Notes: generated by a model from the letters alone, not told the origin. A stretch of DNA of 64,000 nt from an uncultured Campylobacter sp. (GCF_938039205.1 NZ_CALHVM010000005.1:1-64000); one strand, 5' to 3'; counted from the stretch's first letter, positions 1-9,842 are shown. Made by a program: numbers and translations.

Positions 1-157
1 TTATTTGTAATATTTAAAGATTTATTTAGCCTAAAAACGTGATTATATCGGGATAGGGGTGGAATGAAAATAAAATCAAATTTGGTGTGGTTGGGTTTGG
101 GCGGATTAAGGGCTATAAAATAAAAAACTACTAAAAATAATACGAAGATAAAGTCAG
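1..157. other. AT-rich noncoding stretch downstream of the S-layer gene
   Basis: No open frame, RNA gene or clear regulatory signal was recognised here. It lies beyond the S-layer gene terminator and runs off the window edge. Confidence 0.5.
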
Positions 158-186
158 ATAAAAAATCAGGCGGCATAAGCCGCCTG
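158..186 (-). terminator. Rho-independent terminator of the S-layer gene
   Basis: On the minus strand an 8-bp GC-rich stem (CAGGCGGC / GCCGCCTG) with a 4-nt loop is followed directly by a run of six T. It begins 9 nt after the stop codon of the S-layer gene, so this very long gene is probably a single-gene transcript. Confidence 0.9.
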
Positions 187-194
187 AGAGAAGA

Positions 195-3100
195 TTAAGC
201 CTGATCGAGACTATCGATAGTGATAGTACCTTTTTCAGGGTCAACGGTGTATTTTAGGTTTTCTAGGTTTACACCGGCAAGTCTTACGATAGTGTCTTCA
301 GTACCTATCGAATTGGTAGTGCCTGCAGCTACAGCTTTTTTATCATAAACTAGGTATGTATCGCCCTTCCAAGAGAACGCATATAGTCTATCATTGTGAG
401 CGTCGTAATATCCGTTATCGCCGCCACCCCAGTTGATGTGTCTTACGTAGCCGCTTACAGTTTGACCATACGTAGTAGCGCCGTTTGCATCGCTATAGTA
501 AGTCGCGCTAAATCTAAGACCGTCATCTCTAACTTGAGTAGTATCATTCCATAGTCTATTGTGAGCTATGGCGTGATTTACCGCTTGGACTAGAGTATCT
601 AGGCCGGCAACCGTACTCAAATCGGTAAGTTTAGAGTTTACGGTTAGTTTTACGATATTGTGCGCATCGTATATAGACTTATCGCTACTACTGATATTGC
701 TTATATACTTATCGCTTGTATTGGACGTCTCTATGACTACGGCTTTTCTTAGGTTTGTAGCAGTAGGCGCCGTTGCGGCAGGTCCTATTTGTCCTGCTAC
801 GCCTGAGTTTTGTATTATCGCGCCGCTACCGTGAGGATTTGCGATAGGCGTACCGCCAATAACCGCACCGGCAGTACCGTTAACGCCGTGAGCATCGGTG
901 TACTCGTTAGAATATAGCACGCCGTTCACGATAGTATGTTGGTTCTGTGCTGTTCCAGTCTCATAGAATTTACCGTCGGTGTTTAAACGCCAGTTGCCGG
1001 TACCTTGTGTAGGAGCTGCCGAATGAACATTTGATGGAGCATAATACTCTATGGTGCTACCGTCAACTTTTGTTGCGATCCAAGTTACCCATGTAACGCC
1101 CGGAGTAGGGTGAGGAGTTGTAGGGGTTGTTCCTTGTGTCCATCCAGAAGTAGATACCGTTACGCCAGTGCTCTTAGTAGTAGACAAGTCAGCCGTAATA
1201 GGAGCGGAACCAGTCTCTACAAACGGTTTTGTAGCGCCGTTTAGGAATGTTTCAGTAGCATACTGACCGTCCGCATTTTTTCCGCCCACGGAGATATTTT
1301 GGCTACTGCCCGCTACGATAGTTTTGTCATTTGTAGCGGCACCTGTCTGCCATGCGAGGTCGCCGTATTTAGCAGTATATTCATATCTGTCACCGCCGGC
1401 ATGACCGTCTGTACCGGATTGAGCCACTACGCCTTTTTCTACGCCAGGAAGTATAGTAGGTTTAGTGTTTGTAGAGTATTCATAACCGGTTACTTTACTG
1501 CTTGCAGGATATGGATTTGTAGACGTATCGTTTTGTCCGTTTACGGTACTACCGGTGATATCTACAGGTTTATCGTAGACAGGAGTTACATGTTGGACGT
1601 CTTTAGCTAGTTTGTTATTAGCAACCTCGGTATGGAAATATCTACCGTTTGTAGCAGGATTATTGTCCCCTGTAGTTCCAGGGTGGTTATAGTTATAGAA
1701 CGCTACCTTGATATCAGTGGCACCTCTACTATGGAACTGTGAATTTGCATAAACTGCATCTTTGCTATCGCCGGTAGGGTCTTTAGGATCATAGCCGTGC
1801 GCAAACCAGTCGGCGAGTTTGATTCTATCGCCGGCCTCGATATTTTTGATAGTTACGATTTTACTTACGCTAGCATCGGTTTTTGCTCTACTTACGTCAA
1901 ATAGATCGCGTCCTTTACCGCCGTCGATGATGATCTCGGTATTTGTGGCCAAAGTACCCACGTGGATGATATCGTCTCCGTCGCCTAGATCTACGTTTAG
2001 CTTGCCGGTGCCGTTATTTGCAGCCATATCGTTAGCTAGCAATACTACGTCGTTACCTTGAGTACCCTTGATCTCTTTAAGTTTCTCGTGAGCATTTGTG
2101 CCTAGGTCACTCTTTTCTCTTACTAGTTCAGTAGACGGTCTTGTTAAGTTTGTAGTTGTTCCGTCGACATTTTTATGACTCCACTTGGTACCGTTGAAAG
2201 TAGGCACATCGTTACCAGTAACGCCAGCTCTGACACCAAAATCAGGTAATGTTGAAGTAGCCTTAAAGTCATTCGCATGCGCAGTACCATAGTTATCTGA
2301 AAGAGGATTTTTTAGGTTTGAATTGCCTGCATTGCCGAAACCTTGATTTGCGGTACTGTTGTGCCAGCTACTATAACCTGAATTAGTAGATCCGCTATGG
2401 CTCGTCGTATCCGTGCTATAAGGAACGGTAGATAGGTTTACCCATGAAGTAGATCCTGCTTTTACTTCGCTTAGATCGATAGTCTCTAGCTTTGAAGTAG
2501 TCGCAGCGTTAAATTTAGGATTTACTATAAGGTTTATGTTTTCGCCCTTAGCGACAAATTTTTTAAGGTCGTTAGGAGAAGCCGTACCGTCATCAAATTT
2601 GACATATACGTCGGTTTTCTCACCGGTCTGGACGCCGCTTACGTTAAGGTTTACGACATCTTGCTTATCTCCAGGATTTGTTCCGGTTCTAGCTCCGCCG
2701 AAATTTACTTTAATCGCATTTGGAGTCGAGCCTTGACCGGTATTCCATCTATCGCTAGCTAGTCCGGTGTCTATTTCAGGGCTATAATACGTAGGCCTAG
2801 TAAATACAGCTCCTTTGAAATTAACATTTTGTCCAAACAGCTCGCCTATGTTATATGAGCCTGCCATTTGAGACATATCTATCGTGTTGTTTATGGTTTT
2901 GTCGTTACCGATTTTACCCACCGAATTCGCATACGAAGATGAGCTAGTATACTGTCCACCGCCGCTTGCTATGCTAACGTTACCTCTTGCATTACCAGGA
3001 TTGATCTCTATATCTCTCGCAGCTATATTACCTATCAAAAGATTATTGATGTTGTTACCATTCACGCTAAACGTACCCTCAGTAACGATAGAGTTATCGG

Positions 3101-5618
3101 CTGTTGCGTACGGGAAGTTCCAAGTCGTAGGGGTAGAATCAAAATAGCCCTTCATCGTAGAGCCGGTAGTCGGGTTGTTTGCGGCAGTAGTTATGTTGTT
3201 TATGGCGTTTACCATCTCGACATTACCGCCGATGTCATTCAAGGTTACAGAAATAGAACCTTTTGTAAATACACCTTTGCTCGCCTTAAATGAATTTAGG
3301 TGCTCGGCAGTGATAGCTATAGACTGAGTAGCGTCAGCTGTGCCTGCACCCGCGCCACTACCTTTACCGATCACGTTATCTACAAAATAAACATTACCGG
3401 TCTTGATATTATTTGAAGCAAGACCTCTAGCGTTGATCTGCTCGATATCGTTAAACTCTCTAGTGCCGTAAGCGTCAAAGTTGTCATCGGTATTAATGTT
3501 GAAAGCCTTTAGCTTCTCAAAGAAAGTAGCATCCAGATTACTTAGAATGCTTGACTTTGAATTTACGGTCAACTTCTCAAGGGTTTTTGGAGGCAACGGA
3601 ATAGTAGAAGATAGGTCGTGAACCGCTATGTTTGTAAGGCTCATGCCCGTAATATTAGCTACGCTATTGCCATATGTGCCGATAGAGTTGAAATTTACGG
3701 TTATATCTTTAGCTTTTGGAGCTATGATACCTATACCTTCGTTTGCATGCATTTTATTTGAGTCTACCCAAGCAGCGGTAGCGCCGGCTCCGCCGATCTT
3801 TTGAGCATATACGTTTTTATCTACGTTTACGGTTACTCTTTCGCTCTCGTCAGCAGCTACATAAGCGGTAACTTGGCTGCGTAGTCCAGGAGTAACAGCA
3901 TTTATGATAGCATTGCCGTTAACGTCTTGAGGATCGATTGTGTTTGTTATATTGATCTCTTGCAAATAGCCGTTTTTAAACTCGACTCTACCGTAAGGGC
4001 CAGATGCTACATCGGTATTTTCTGGATCAGGCTTGTCTACCGTAACGCTTTTTATGGTAGAGTTCGTAACCACAAGATTGCTCTTTGTTTTTGTGGTGTT
4101 AAGAGCTGTTACGTCTGAGCCAGCAAAATCTATACTTGCAGTATCATTTGCCGTACCGGTGTCTACTTTTTGTATATTTACCTTTTCTATGTTGTTTACG
4201 GTAAATTTGTTCTCTTTTGCTTTTAATCTTTCGATATTTAGCGTATCTTTACCAGCACCGCCGTCTATATCGAAGTTTGTTTTATTTGTAGCATCTACGT
4301 CTTTAAAGTCAAGTTTTATAGTGTCATTACCGCTACCGCCTTTTATAACATTTGTGGCACCGATAGGGGTGTGTTGACTAGGGTTAAACTCATACTCTAG
4401 ATTGTGAGTAAATGCAGAAGCATCGACCTTTTCTAAGCGATCGCTTTCCACCATAAGCTTAACATCGGTAGTACCTTTGACGGATATTGTTTTATAGTGG
4501 TTTGTGTTATCACCTGATTTTATAAATACGGTGCTTTTCTCGCCTTTTGTGGTTATGTTTAAATTTTCGATATTTGGGATATCTATGCCCGTGCCATCTA
4601 CGCCAACCACGTTATCTATAGCTTTTTTATGCAAATTTACATTATCTAATGTCAAATTTTGCGTATCATTTGTGCCAGCGATAGTTCCGGTGTTATAATT
4701 TAATTTAAACGACTCCGTACTGCTTTTTAGATTTTCAATGGTTAAATCGACTAAATTGTGAGGATTTATGAAATTTATACCATTTTCACTATCTAAGCTT
4801 ACCTTCTTAAGACCCTCAATATCTCGTGCATTAAAGGTTTTTTTAGTTGTAGCAGTGCTTGTCAAATTTAAATTATCGATGTTTTTGATAAAACCGGTAG
4901 TCATACCATTAAAATTATCTTTTACGGTAACATTTAAAGTATTTTCACCTGTTCCGCCATCGATTTTATCGGTAGGCTTAAGGGTATTTGTAGCAACGAA
5001 CGAATCCACAACTGCATTAAAAATATCTTGTCCAACTCCACCGGTAAGATCGTTTGGTTCAGTGGTGAGAGTATGTACCGTAGAAGCAGCAAGGGCATCT
5101 ATTTTTGCTTTTTGCTCTTCAAAATTGGTATCAGTCGTAGTTTTTATAATTTCCTGAAACGGTTTATAATCATAACTTCCAGAAACACTTGTTTCTATGT
5201 TAGCGATTTTTTCAGCCATATAAGCTGAAATAGCCGTTTTGTTTTCGAAAATTTTAGCTGCAACCGGATCTGCCGCTTTTGCTTCTGCAGACTGAGCTAC
5301 CTCAAATAATTTTACAAGAGTTTCGCCTCTTGAATGACCTAGCTGAAGGTGCTTAACCCATGCGTTAATACCATCAGGATCTTTTGTGTAATCTTTACCA
5401 AGAATGTTTTTATAGATAAGCTCTATATAGTCTTTGTCTTGGTCTATTCTGCCGCCATAGTACTCTATAGCTGCCGGGGATTCTAACATTAATTGGGCTA
5501 TCTCGGCCTGTGTTTTGTTGTGGCCGAAATTAATCCATGCCTTGAATCCAGCGCCTTCGGGGGCTCTGTTAAATAACGCCACATAAAGCTGCGCAACCTC
5601 TGCTTGTGTTACTGCCAT
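195..5618 (-). CDS. S-layer-RTX protein with N-terminal DUF4214-type domain
   Basis: An 1807-residue surface protein, probably the S-layer subunit of the cell. Residues 1-110 resemble the DUF4214 region found at the start of Campylobacter S-layer-RTX proteins (short helices with AQLYVALFNRAPE and GINAWVKHL). There is no Sec signal peptide, as expected for type I secretion. Degenerate RTX nonapeptides are seen near residues 190 (GGVGQDIF), 424 (GGSGNDTIKL), 452 (GGAGKDTL), 1183 (GTQGNDVVLL), 1209 (DLGDGDDII) and 1231 (DGGKGRDLFDV). The rest is Thr/Asn/Ser/Gly-rich with almost no Cys. The start is supported by AAGGAG 6 nt upstream. The C. rectus S-layer protein (Crs) is of this class but, from memory, is shorter. 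No type I exporter genes lie in the window, so the secretion partner must be elsewhere. The S-layer role is inferred from family resemblance and size. Confidence 0.8.
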   Translation of the reverse strand: MAVTQAEVAQLYVALFNRAPEGAGFKAWINFGHNKTQAEIAQLMLESPAAIEYYGGRIDQDKDYIELIYKNILGKDYTKDPDGINAWVKHLQLGHSRGETLVKLFEVAQSAEAKAADPVAAKIFENKTAISAYMAEKIANIETSVSGSYDYKPFQEIIKTTTDTNFEEQKAKIDALAASTVHTLTTEPNDLTGGVGQDIFNAVVDSFVATNTLKPTDKIDGGTGENTLNVTVKDNFNGMTTGFIKNIDNLNLTSTATTKKTFNARDIEGLKKVSLDSENGINFINPHNLVDLTIENLKSSTESFKLNYNTGTIAGTNDTQNLTLDNVNLHKKAIDNVVGVDGTGIDIPNIENLNITTKGEKSTVFIKSGDNTNHYKTISVKGTTDVKLMVESDRLEKVDASAFTHNLEYEFNPSQHTPIGATNVIKGGSGNDTIKLDFKDVDATNKTNFDIDGGAGKDTLNIERLKAKENKFTVNNIEKVNIQKVDTGTANDTASIDFAGSDVTALNTTKTKSNLVVTNSTIKSVTVDKPDPENTDVASGPYGRVEFKNGYLQEINITNTIDPQDVNGNAIINAVTPGLRSQVTAYVAADESERVTVNVDKNVYAQKIGGAGATAAWVDSNKMHANEGIGIIAPKAKDITVNFNSIGTYGNSVANITGMSLTNIAVHDLSSTIPLPPKTLEKLTVNSKSSILSNLDATFFEKLKAFNINTDDNFDAYGTREFNDIEQINARGLASNNIKTGNVYFVDNVIGKGSGAGAGTADATQSIAITAEHLNSFKASKGVFTKGSISVTLNDIGGNVEMVNAINNITTAANNPTTGSTMKGYFDSTPTTWNFPYATADNSIVTEGTFSVNGNNINNLLIGNIAARDIEINPGNARGNVSIASGGGQYTSSSSYANSVGKIGNDKTINNTIDMSQMAGSYNIGELFGQNVNFKGAVFTRPTYYSPEIDTGLASDRWNTGQGSTPNAIKVNFGGARTGTNPGDKQDVVNLNVSGVQTGEKTDVYVKFDDGTASPNDLKKFVAKGENINLIVNPKFNAATTSKLETIDLSEVKAGSTSWVNLSTVPYSTDTTSHSGSTNSGYSSWHNSTANQGFGNAGNSNLKNPLSDNYGTAHANDFKATSTLPDFGVRAGVTGNDVPTFNGTKWSHKNVDGTTTNLTRPSTELVREKSDLGTNAHEKLKEIKGTQGNDVVLLANDMAANNGTGKLNVDLGDGDDIIHVGTLATNTEIIIDGGKGRDLFDVSRAKTDASVSKIVTIKNIEAGDRIKLADWFAHGYDPKDPTGDSKDAVYANSQFHSRGATDIKVAFYNYNHPGTTGDNNPATNGRYFHTEVANNKLAKDVQHVTPVYDKPVDITGSTVNGQNDTSTNPYPASSKVTGYEYSTNTKPTILPGVEKGVVAQSGTDGHAGGDRYEYTAKYGDLAWQTGAATNDKTIVAGSSQNISVGGKNADGQYATETFLNGATKPFVETGSAPITADLSTTKSTGVTVSTSGWTQGTTPTTPHPTPGVTWVTWIATKVDGSTIEYYAPSNVHSAAPTQGTGNWRLNTDGKFYETGTAQNQHTIVNGVLYSNEYTDAHGVNGTAGAVIGGTPIANPHGSGAIIQNSGVAGQIGPAATAPTATNLRKAVVIETSNTSDKYISNISSSDKSIYDAHNIVKLTVNSKLTDLSTVAGLDTLVQAVNHAIAHNRLWNDTTQVRDDGLRFSATYYSDANGATTYGQTVSGYVRHINWGGGDNGYYDAHNDRLYAFSWKGDTYLVYDKKAVAAGTTNSIGTEDTIVRLAGVNLENLKYTVDPEKGTITIDSLDQA

Positions 5619-5678
5619 TAAGGACTCCTTTAAAGTTACTTGATGTTTAGTGTTCTATTTTACAGAATACTATCGCCA

Positions 5679-5684
5679 ATTATA
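5679..5684 (-). promoter_or_regulatory. Extended -10 promoter element for the S-layer gene
   Basis: The minus strand reads TGGTATAAT, a TGn-extended -10 hexamer, about 60 nt upstream of the S-layer start codon. The DNA upstream is strongly A/T-rich, which suits the sigma-70 promoters of Campylobacter that lack a clear -35. Expected leader is about 50-55 nt. Confidence 0.6.
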
Positions 5685-5689
5685 CCATA

Positions 5690-6033
5690 ATTTTCTAAAA
5701 AAGGAGGGAAATGATTTTTTATTTGATTAACTGATGATTGCTGAATAATTATAATTTATAGATTATATTCATAAGATATTTAGCTTATATTATATAATTT
5801 ATCTGCATTTTCTTACTATTATATATTTGATTGCATTAAGAAATTTGTACCCGTATAGCTACGATAACATATCACAAATACTTGTTTCAGAAAATTTAGA
5901 TAGCTTTTTATTTTTGCAAGCTAAAGAATAAATACGATAGGCATCAGAAAATAACTAAAAATCTATATTATGTTTAAGAAGCAACAAATACTCAACAAAA
6001 AAGTGAGATTAAATTCATATATTCCAAAAGAAT
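5690..6033. other. AT-rich spacer upstream of the S-layer promoter
   Basis: About 340 nt of A/T-rich DNA between tRNA-Arg and the S-layer promoter. No convincing gene was found. It may act as an UP-element-like region for a highly expressed promoter, but this is inference from composition only. Confidence 0.4.
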
Positions 6034-6106
6034 GTCCCCAGCGAGATTCGAACTCACGGCCTCAGAATTAGGAATTCTGCGCTCTATCCAGCTGAGCTAT
6101 GAGGAC
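6034..6106 (-). tRNA. tRNA-Arg (anticodon CCU)
   Basis: A 73-nt cloverleaf on the minus strand: acceptor arms GTCCTCA / TGGGGAC, T-arm GTTCGAATC, anticodon stem CAGAA/TTCTG around loop TTCCTAA with anticodon CCT. The 3' CCA is not encoded. It reads the rare arginine codon AGG. It sits between fusA and the S-layer gene, a position that can serve as an integration site. Confidence 0.93.
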
Positions 6107-6124
6107 AAAAAATATGAAATTTGT

Positions 6125-6154
6125 AAAAAAATGCCATTTTAACCACAAATGGCA
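6125..6154 (-). terminator. Rho-independent terminator after fusA
   Basis: On the minus strand TGCCATTT / AAAATGGCA forms a stem around a short loop and is followed by seven T. It lies about 50 nt after the fusA stop codon and closes the rpsL-rpsG-fusA unit. A second weaker GC-rich stem lies between it and the gene (about 6173-6196). Confidence 0.8.
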
Positions 6155-6205
6155 AAATGGGGATTAAATTTAAAGGCGAGGATTTGCATCCCCGCCAAAT
6201 TTGGC

Positions 6206-8284
6206 TTAGCCGTTTCTTTTCTTGATAATCTCTTCGCTGACGTTCTTTGGAACTTCCTCATAGTGGTCAAATTCCATAGAATAAGTCGCGCGACCTTGCG
6301 TCATAGAGCGAAGGTCCGTAGAGTAACCAAACATCTGAGCTAGCGGGCAGAAAGCCGTGATGATCTTGCTTCCGTTGCGCTCGTCCATAGAGTTTACTTG
6401 ACCGCGGCGTTTATTTAAGTCGCCGATAACGTCGCCCATATAATCCTCAGGCGTCTCAACCTCGACCTTCATCATAGGCTCAAGGATAACCGCGCCTGCT
6501 TTTCTAGCGCCCTCTTTGAAGCCCATAGATGCGGCAAGCTTAAACGCCATTTCAGACGAGTCGACTTCGTGGTAGCTACCGTCAAATAGGGTAACCTTAA
6601 CGTCCTCGACCGGATAGCCGGCAAGCACGCCGCTTTGTAGCGCCTCTTTGCAGCCTTTTTCAACCGCTGGGATATACTCTTTAGGAACTACGCCGCCTTT
6701 AATATCGTTAACGAACTCAAATCCGCTAGCCGCAGGTAGCGGCTCAAGGCGCAAGAATACGTGTCCGTACTGACCGCGACCGCCTGATTGTTTAGCGTAT
6801 TTATACTCTTGCTCGACTGTTTTGCGGATGGTCTCGCGGTATGCGACTTGCGGCTGACCTACTTCGGCATCGACTTTAAATTCGCGTAGCATTCTATCTA
6901 CGATGATCTCAAGATGAAGCTCGCCCATACCGCTGATGATGGTTTGACCGCTCTCTTCGTCGGTGCCCACTCTAAAGCTTGGGTCTTCTTGAGCTAGTTT
7001 TTGAAGCGCAATAGCCATTTTTTCTTGGTCGGCTTTAGTTTTTGGCTCAACAGCAACGCTGATAACCGGCTCAGGGAAGTCCATCTTTTCAAGGATGACC
7101 TTGTCTTTTTCGCTCGCAAGCGTATCGCCGGTTAGGGTATTTTTTAGACCTACGACCGCACCGATCTCTCCCGCGTGAAGAACCGAAATTTCCTCGCGTT
7201 TGTTTGAGTGCATTTTTAGCAAGCGACCGATTCTTTCTTTGTTATCCTGAACGGTGTTGTAAGCATAGCTACCGCTCTCAAGACTACCGCGGTAAACGCG
7301 GATAAAGGTAAGCTGTCCGACGAACGGGTCGGTCATAATCTTAAACGCAAGAGCTGCAAATTCGCCGTTATCGGTGCTTTCTACCGTTACTTCGCTACCG
7401 TCTTCATAAACGCCCTTAATCGCCTCGATCTCATCCGGTGCAGGCAAATACGCTACTACCGCATCAAGTAGCGGCTGGATGCCTTTATTTTTAAATGCCG
7501 TTCCGCAAAGCATCGGAGTTATCGTCATTCTTAAGCAGCCTGCTTTGATCCCTTTTTTGATCTCCTCTTCGCTTAGCTCCTCGCCAGAGAAAAATTTCTC
7601 CATCAAGCTATCGTCGGTTTCAGAAACCGCTTCGATTAGTTTCGCGCGATACTCCTCGGCTTTATCTTTTACCTCTGCAGGGATTTCTATCTCTTTATAA
7701 TCGGTCGGTTTCTTGTCGTCTTCCCAGACATAAGCTTTCATTTTAACCAAATCGACTACGCCTCTAAAGTTATCCTCTGCGCCGATAGGAATTTGAATAG
7801 GCACCGGATTTGCTTTTAGGCGATTTCTGATTTGAGACTCGACGTTAAAGAAATTTGCGCCGATTCTGTCCATTTTATTTACAAAAACGATTCTTGGGAC
7901 GTGATATTTATTTGCTTGTCTCCAAACGGTCTCAGACTGAGGCTGTACGCCGCCAACTGAGCAAAATACTGAAACAGCGCCGTCAAGAACGCGCATAGAA
8001 CGCTCAACTTCGATAGTAAAGTCAACGTGGCCCGGAGTGTCGATCAAATTTATCTGGTGATCTTTCCAAAAACAAGTTGTCGCCGCAGACGTAATAGTGA
8101 TGCCGCGCTCTTTTTCTTGTTCCATCCAGTCCATTGTAGCAGCGCCATCGTGAACCTCGCCGATCTTGTGGCTCATACCAGTAAAGAACAAAATTCTTTC
8201 GCTGGTCGTAGTTTTACCGGCATCGATGTGAGCAGCGATACCGATGTTTCTAACCATATGTAAAGGGGTTTTTCTATCTGCCAT
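6206..8284 (-). CDS. fusA: Elongation factor G
   Basis: The 692-residue EF-G is the GTPase that moves tRNA and mRNA through the ribosome. The G1 motif AHIDAGKTT lies near residue 18, G3 DTPGHVDF near 82, G4 NKMD near 136. The C-terminal domains IV and V are complete (EYIPAVEKG, MGDVIGDLNKRRG). An AGGAGG ribosome-binding site precedes the ATG. It is the last gene of a classic str-type cluster, 12 nt after rpsG. Length and motifs match the bacterial family throughout; nothing unusual. Confidence 0.98.
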   Translation of the reverse strand: MADRKTPLHMVRNIGIAAHIDAGKTTTSERILFFTGMSHKIGEVHDGAATMDWMEQEKERGITITSAATTCFWKDHQINLIDTPGHVDFTIEVERSMRVLDGAVSVFCSVGGVQPQSETVWRQANKYHVPRIVFVNKMDRIGANFFNVESQIRNRLKANPVPIQIPIGAEDNFRGVVDLVKMKAYVWEDDKKPTDYKEIEIPAEVKDKAEEYRAKLIEAVSETDDSLMEKFFSGEELSEEEIKKGIKAGCLRMTITPMLCGTAFKNKGIQPLLDAVVAYLPAPDEIEAIKGVYEDGSEVTVESTDNGEFAALAFKIMTDPFVGQLTFIRVYRGSLESGSYAYNTVQDNKERIGRLLKMHSNKREEISVLHAGEIGAVVGLKNTLTGDTLASEKDKVILEKMDFPEPVISVAVEPKTKADQEKMAIALQKLAQEDPSFRVGTDEESGQTIISGMGELHLEIIVDRMLREFKVDAEVGQPQVAYRETIRKTVEQEYKYAKQSGGRGQYGHVFLRLEPLPAASGFEFVNDIKGGVVPKEYIPAVEKGCKEALQSGVLAGYPVEDVKVTLFDGSYHEVDSSEMAFKLAASMGFKEGARKAGAVILEPMMKVEVETPEDYMGDVIGDLNKRRGQVNSMDERNGSKIITAFCPLAQMFGYSTDLRSMTQGRATYSMEFDHYEEVPKNVSEEIIKKRNG

Positions 8285-8296
8285 ATCAGCCTCCTC

Positions 8297-8767
8297 TTAC
8301 CAGCGGTAGTGAGCAAACGCTTTGTTAGCCTCTGCCATTTTGTAGGTGTCTTCCTTCTTCTTGAAAGACGCGCCTTTTGAATTTGCAGCATCAAGTAGCT
8401 CATTAGCTAGTTTATCTATCATCGTTCTTTCGCTTCTTTTTCTAGCAAAACCGATGATCCAGCGGATAGCAAGAGCTTGCTGGCGAGCCGGACGAACCTC
8501 TACCGGTACTTGATAGGTAGCGCCGCCGACGCGACGAGATTTAACCTCCATAAGAGGCTTAATGTTTTCGATAGCATCGTTAAATACGTCTATACCTTTT
8601 ACGTCGCCGCTTTTTTTCTCGATAGCTTTGATAGCGCCATACATGATCTCGGTAGCGACGCTTTTTTTGCCGTCGTACATAAGAGAGTTAATAAATTTAG
8701 TGATTACCTTATTGCCGTAAATTGGATCCGGCATTACTTCCCTGACGGGAGCTTTTCTTCTTCTCAT
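8297..8767 (-). CDS. rpsG: 30S ribosomal protein S7
   Basis: A 156-residue S7, the primary 16S rRNA 3'-domain binder that organises the head of the small subunit. The N-terminal MRRRKAPVREVMPDP and the central AIRWIIGFARKRSE segment are typical. It lies between rpsL and fusA. In other bacteria S7 can repress its own operon, but no leader structure was demonstrated here. Confidence 0.98.
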   Translation of the reverse strand: MRRRKAPVREVMPDPIYGNKVITKFINSLMYDGKKSVATEIMYGAIKAIEKKSGDVKGIDVFNDAIENIKPLMEVKSRRVGGATYQVPVEVRPARQQALAIRWIIGFARKRSERTMIDKLANELLDAANSKGASFKKKEDTYKMAEANKAFAHYRW

Positions 8768-8842
8768 TTGATTATTCCTTCAAATTTTATAAATTTTACT
8801 CAAACCTATGCCGCTAATGGCATGGTCTGCGAACCTAAATTT

Positions 8843-9250
8843 TTATTTCTTTTTACCCGCTGCGGCTGCCGCTTGACCAGGTTTTGGACGTTTAGCGCCG
8901 TATTTTGAGCGAGAAACTGTTCTTTTCGCAACGCCGGCTGTATCAAGAGCACCGCGTACGATGTGGTATTTAACACCCGGTAAGTCCTTAACACGACCGC
9001 CGCGTACTAGCACGATGCTGTGTTCTTGTAGGTTGTGGCCTTCACCGCCGATATAGCTGATCACTTCAAATCCGCTTGTAAGCCTAACTTTGGCAACTTT
9101 TCTCAAAGCCGAGTTTGGTTTTTTAGGAGTCGTAGTATAGACCCTAGTGCAAACTCCTCTTCTTTGAGGACACTCTTTTAGCGCTGGAGATTTTGACTTA
9201 AAAGTCACTTTCTTGCGCTCTTTTCTGACCAATTGATTAATGGTTGGCAC
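8843..9250 (-). CDS. rpsL: 30S ribosomal protein S12 (GTG start)
   Basis: S12 of 135 residues, part of the decoding centre. The start codon is GTG, preceded by AAAGGA at proper spacing. Lys43 (TPKKPNSA) and Lys88 (GGRVKDLPG) are the wild-type, streptomycin-sensitive residues. The C-terminus carries a short Ala/Gly/Lys-rich tail (QAAAAAGKKK). It is the first gene of rpsL-rpsG-fusA; tuf is not in this operon but 12 kb away. Confidence 0.98.
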   Translation of the reverse strand: MPTINQLVRKERKKVTFKSKSPALKECPQRRGVCTRVYTTTPKKPNSALRKVAKVRLTSGFEVISYIGGEGHNLQEHSIVLVRGGRVKDLPGVKYHIVRGALDTAGVAKRTVSRSKYGAKRPKPGQAAAAAGKKK

Positions 9251-9328
9251 AGTAATTCCTTTCGACTAAATTTATTAAAAAGACTTGATTTTATTTAAAT
9301 TTGGCTTAATATAAGGTAAATTTCATCT

Positions 9329-9744
9329 TTAACACTGAATTTTATCGCGCCAATCTTTTCTAATCGCGTGTTTTCCGCTTCCGTTAAAGATGATGCAGAG
9401 CGACAAGGCGATGTAAAGATATAAAATTTCAGCTTTAAAGCCGCCGACATTTGTAAGCTCAAGTAAATTTCCAAGTCTGTGGTGGGCGCATATTATCGTT
9501 AGACTCGTGCCGATAACGAGCTGCTCCAATCCTTGAAAATATCCCTAAAATTATCATTATCGGCGCAACAACCTCGCCTATATAGGAGCCGTAAGCCACA
9601 ATCTCAGGCAAGCCGGCTTTTTGTTAAAATACTTTTTACGCCGCCTATGCCGTGTAAAATTTTCGCAAAGCCGTGCATAAAAAGCCAGGCACCAAGCCCT
9701 AGTCTCGCAAACAAAATTCCCAAATCGAAATTTTTCTTTTTTAC
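9329..9744 (-). pseudogene. Broken DoxX-family membrane protein gene
   Basis: Three pieces in different frames on the minus strand together give a DoxX-like protein. Piece 1: FDLGILFARLGLGAWLF, then MHGFAKILHGIGGVKSI. Piece 2, after a frame change near 9625: LPEIVAYGSYIGEVVAPIMI then ILGIFSR. Piece 3, after another change near 9525: VIGTSLTIICAHH, with a C-terminus ILYLYIALSLCIIFNGSGKH. DoxX proteins are small four-helix membrane proteins with this order of segments. No start codon with a ribosome-binding site is visible. At least two frameshifts therefore inactivate the gene. The three-part reading is direct translation; the family assignment is from recognised motifs. Confidence 0.75.
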
Positions 9745-9805
9745 TCCAAATTTTCAAATTTAAAGGATTGATTTTATCCGGCTAGCTTTAAAACGAGGCA
9801 AATTT

Positions 9806-9831
9806 AAGCCCCGCCGAATTTAGCGAGGCTT
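9806..9831 (-). terminator. Possible stem-loop terminator after rpoC
   Basis: A 9-bp stem (AAGCCTCGC / GCGGGGCTT on the minus strand, one G-U pair) starts 12 nt after the rpoC stop. There is no T-run, so it may act as a 3' stabiliser or Rho-linked end rather than an intrinsic terminator. Confidence 0.4.
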
Positions 9832-9842
9832 AGGGGTTAAAT

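Noticed and set aside
6034..6106. tRNA-Arg as attachment site of an integrated element carrying the S-layer gene
   Set aside because: No integrase, no partial tRNA repeat and no second att-like copy were seen in the window.
9533..9763. Plus-strand ORF of 76 codons between rpsL and rpoC
   Set aside because: It is the antisense of the broken doxX-like gene, and has no ribosome-binding site.
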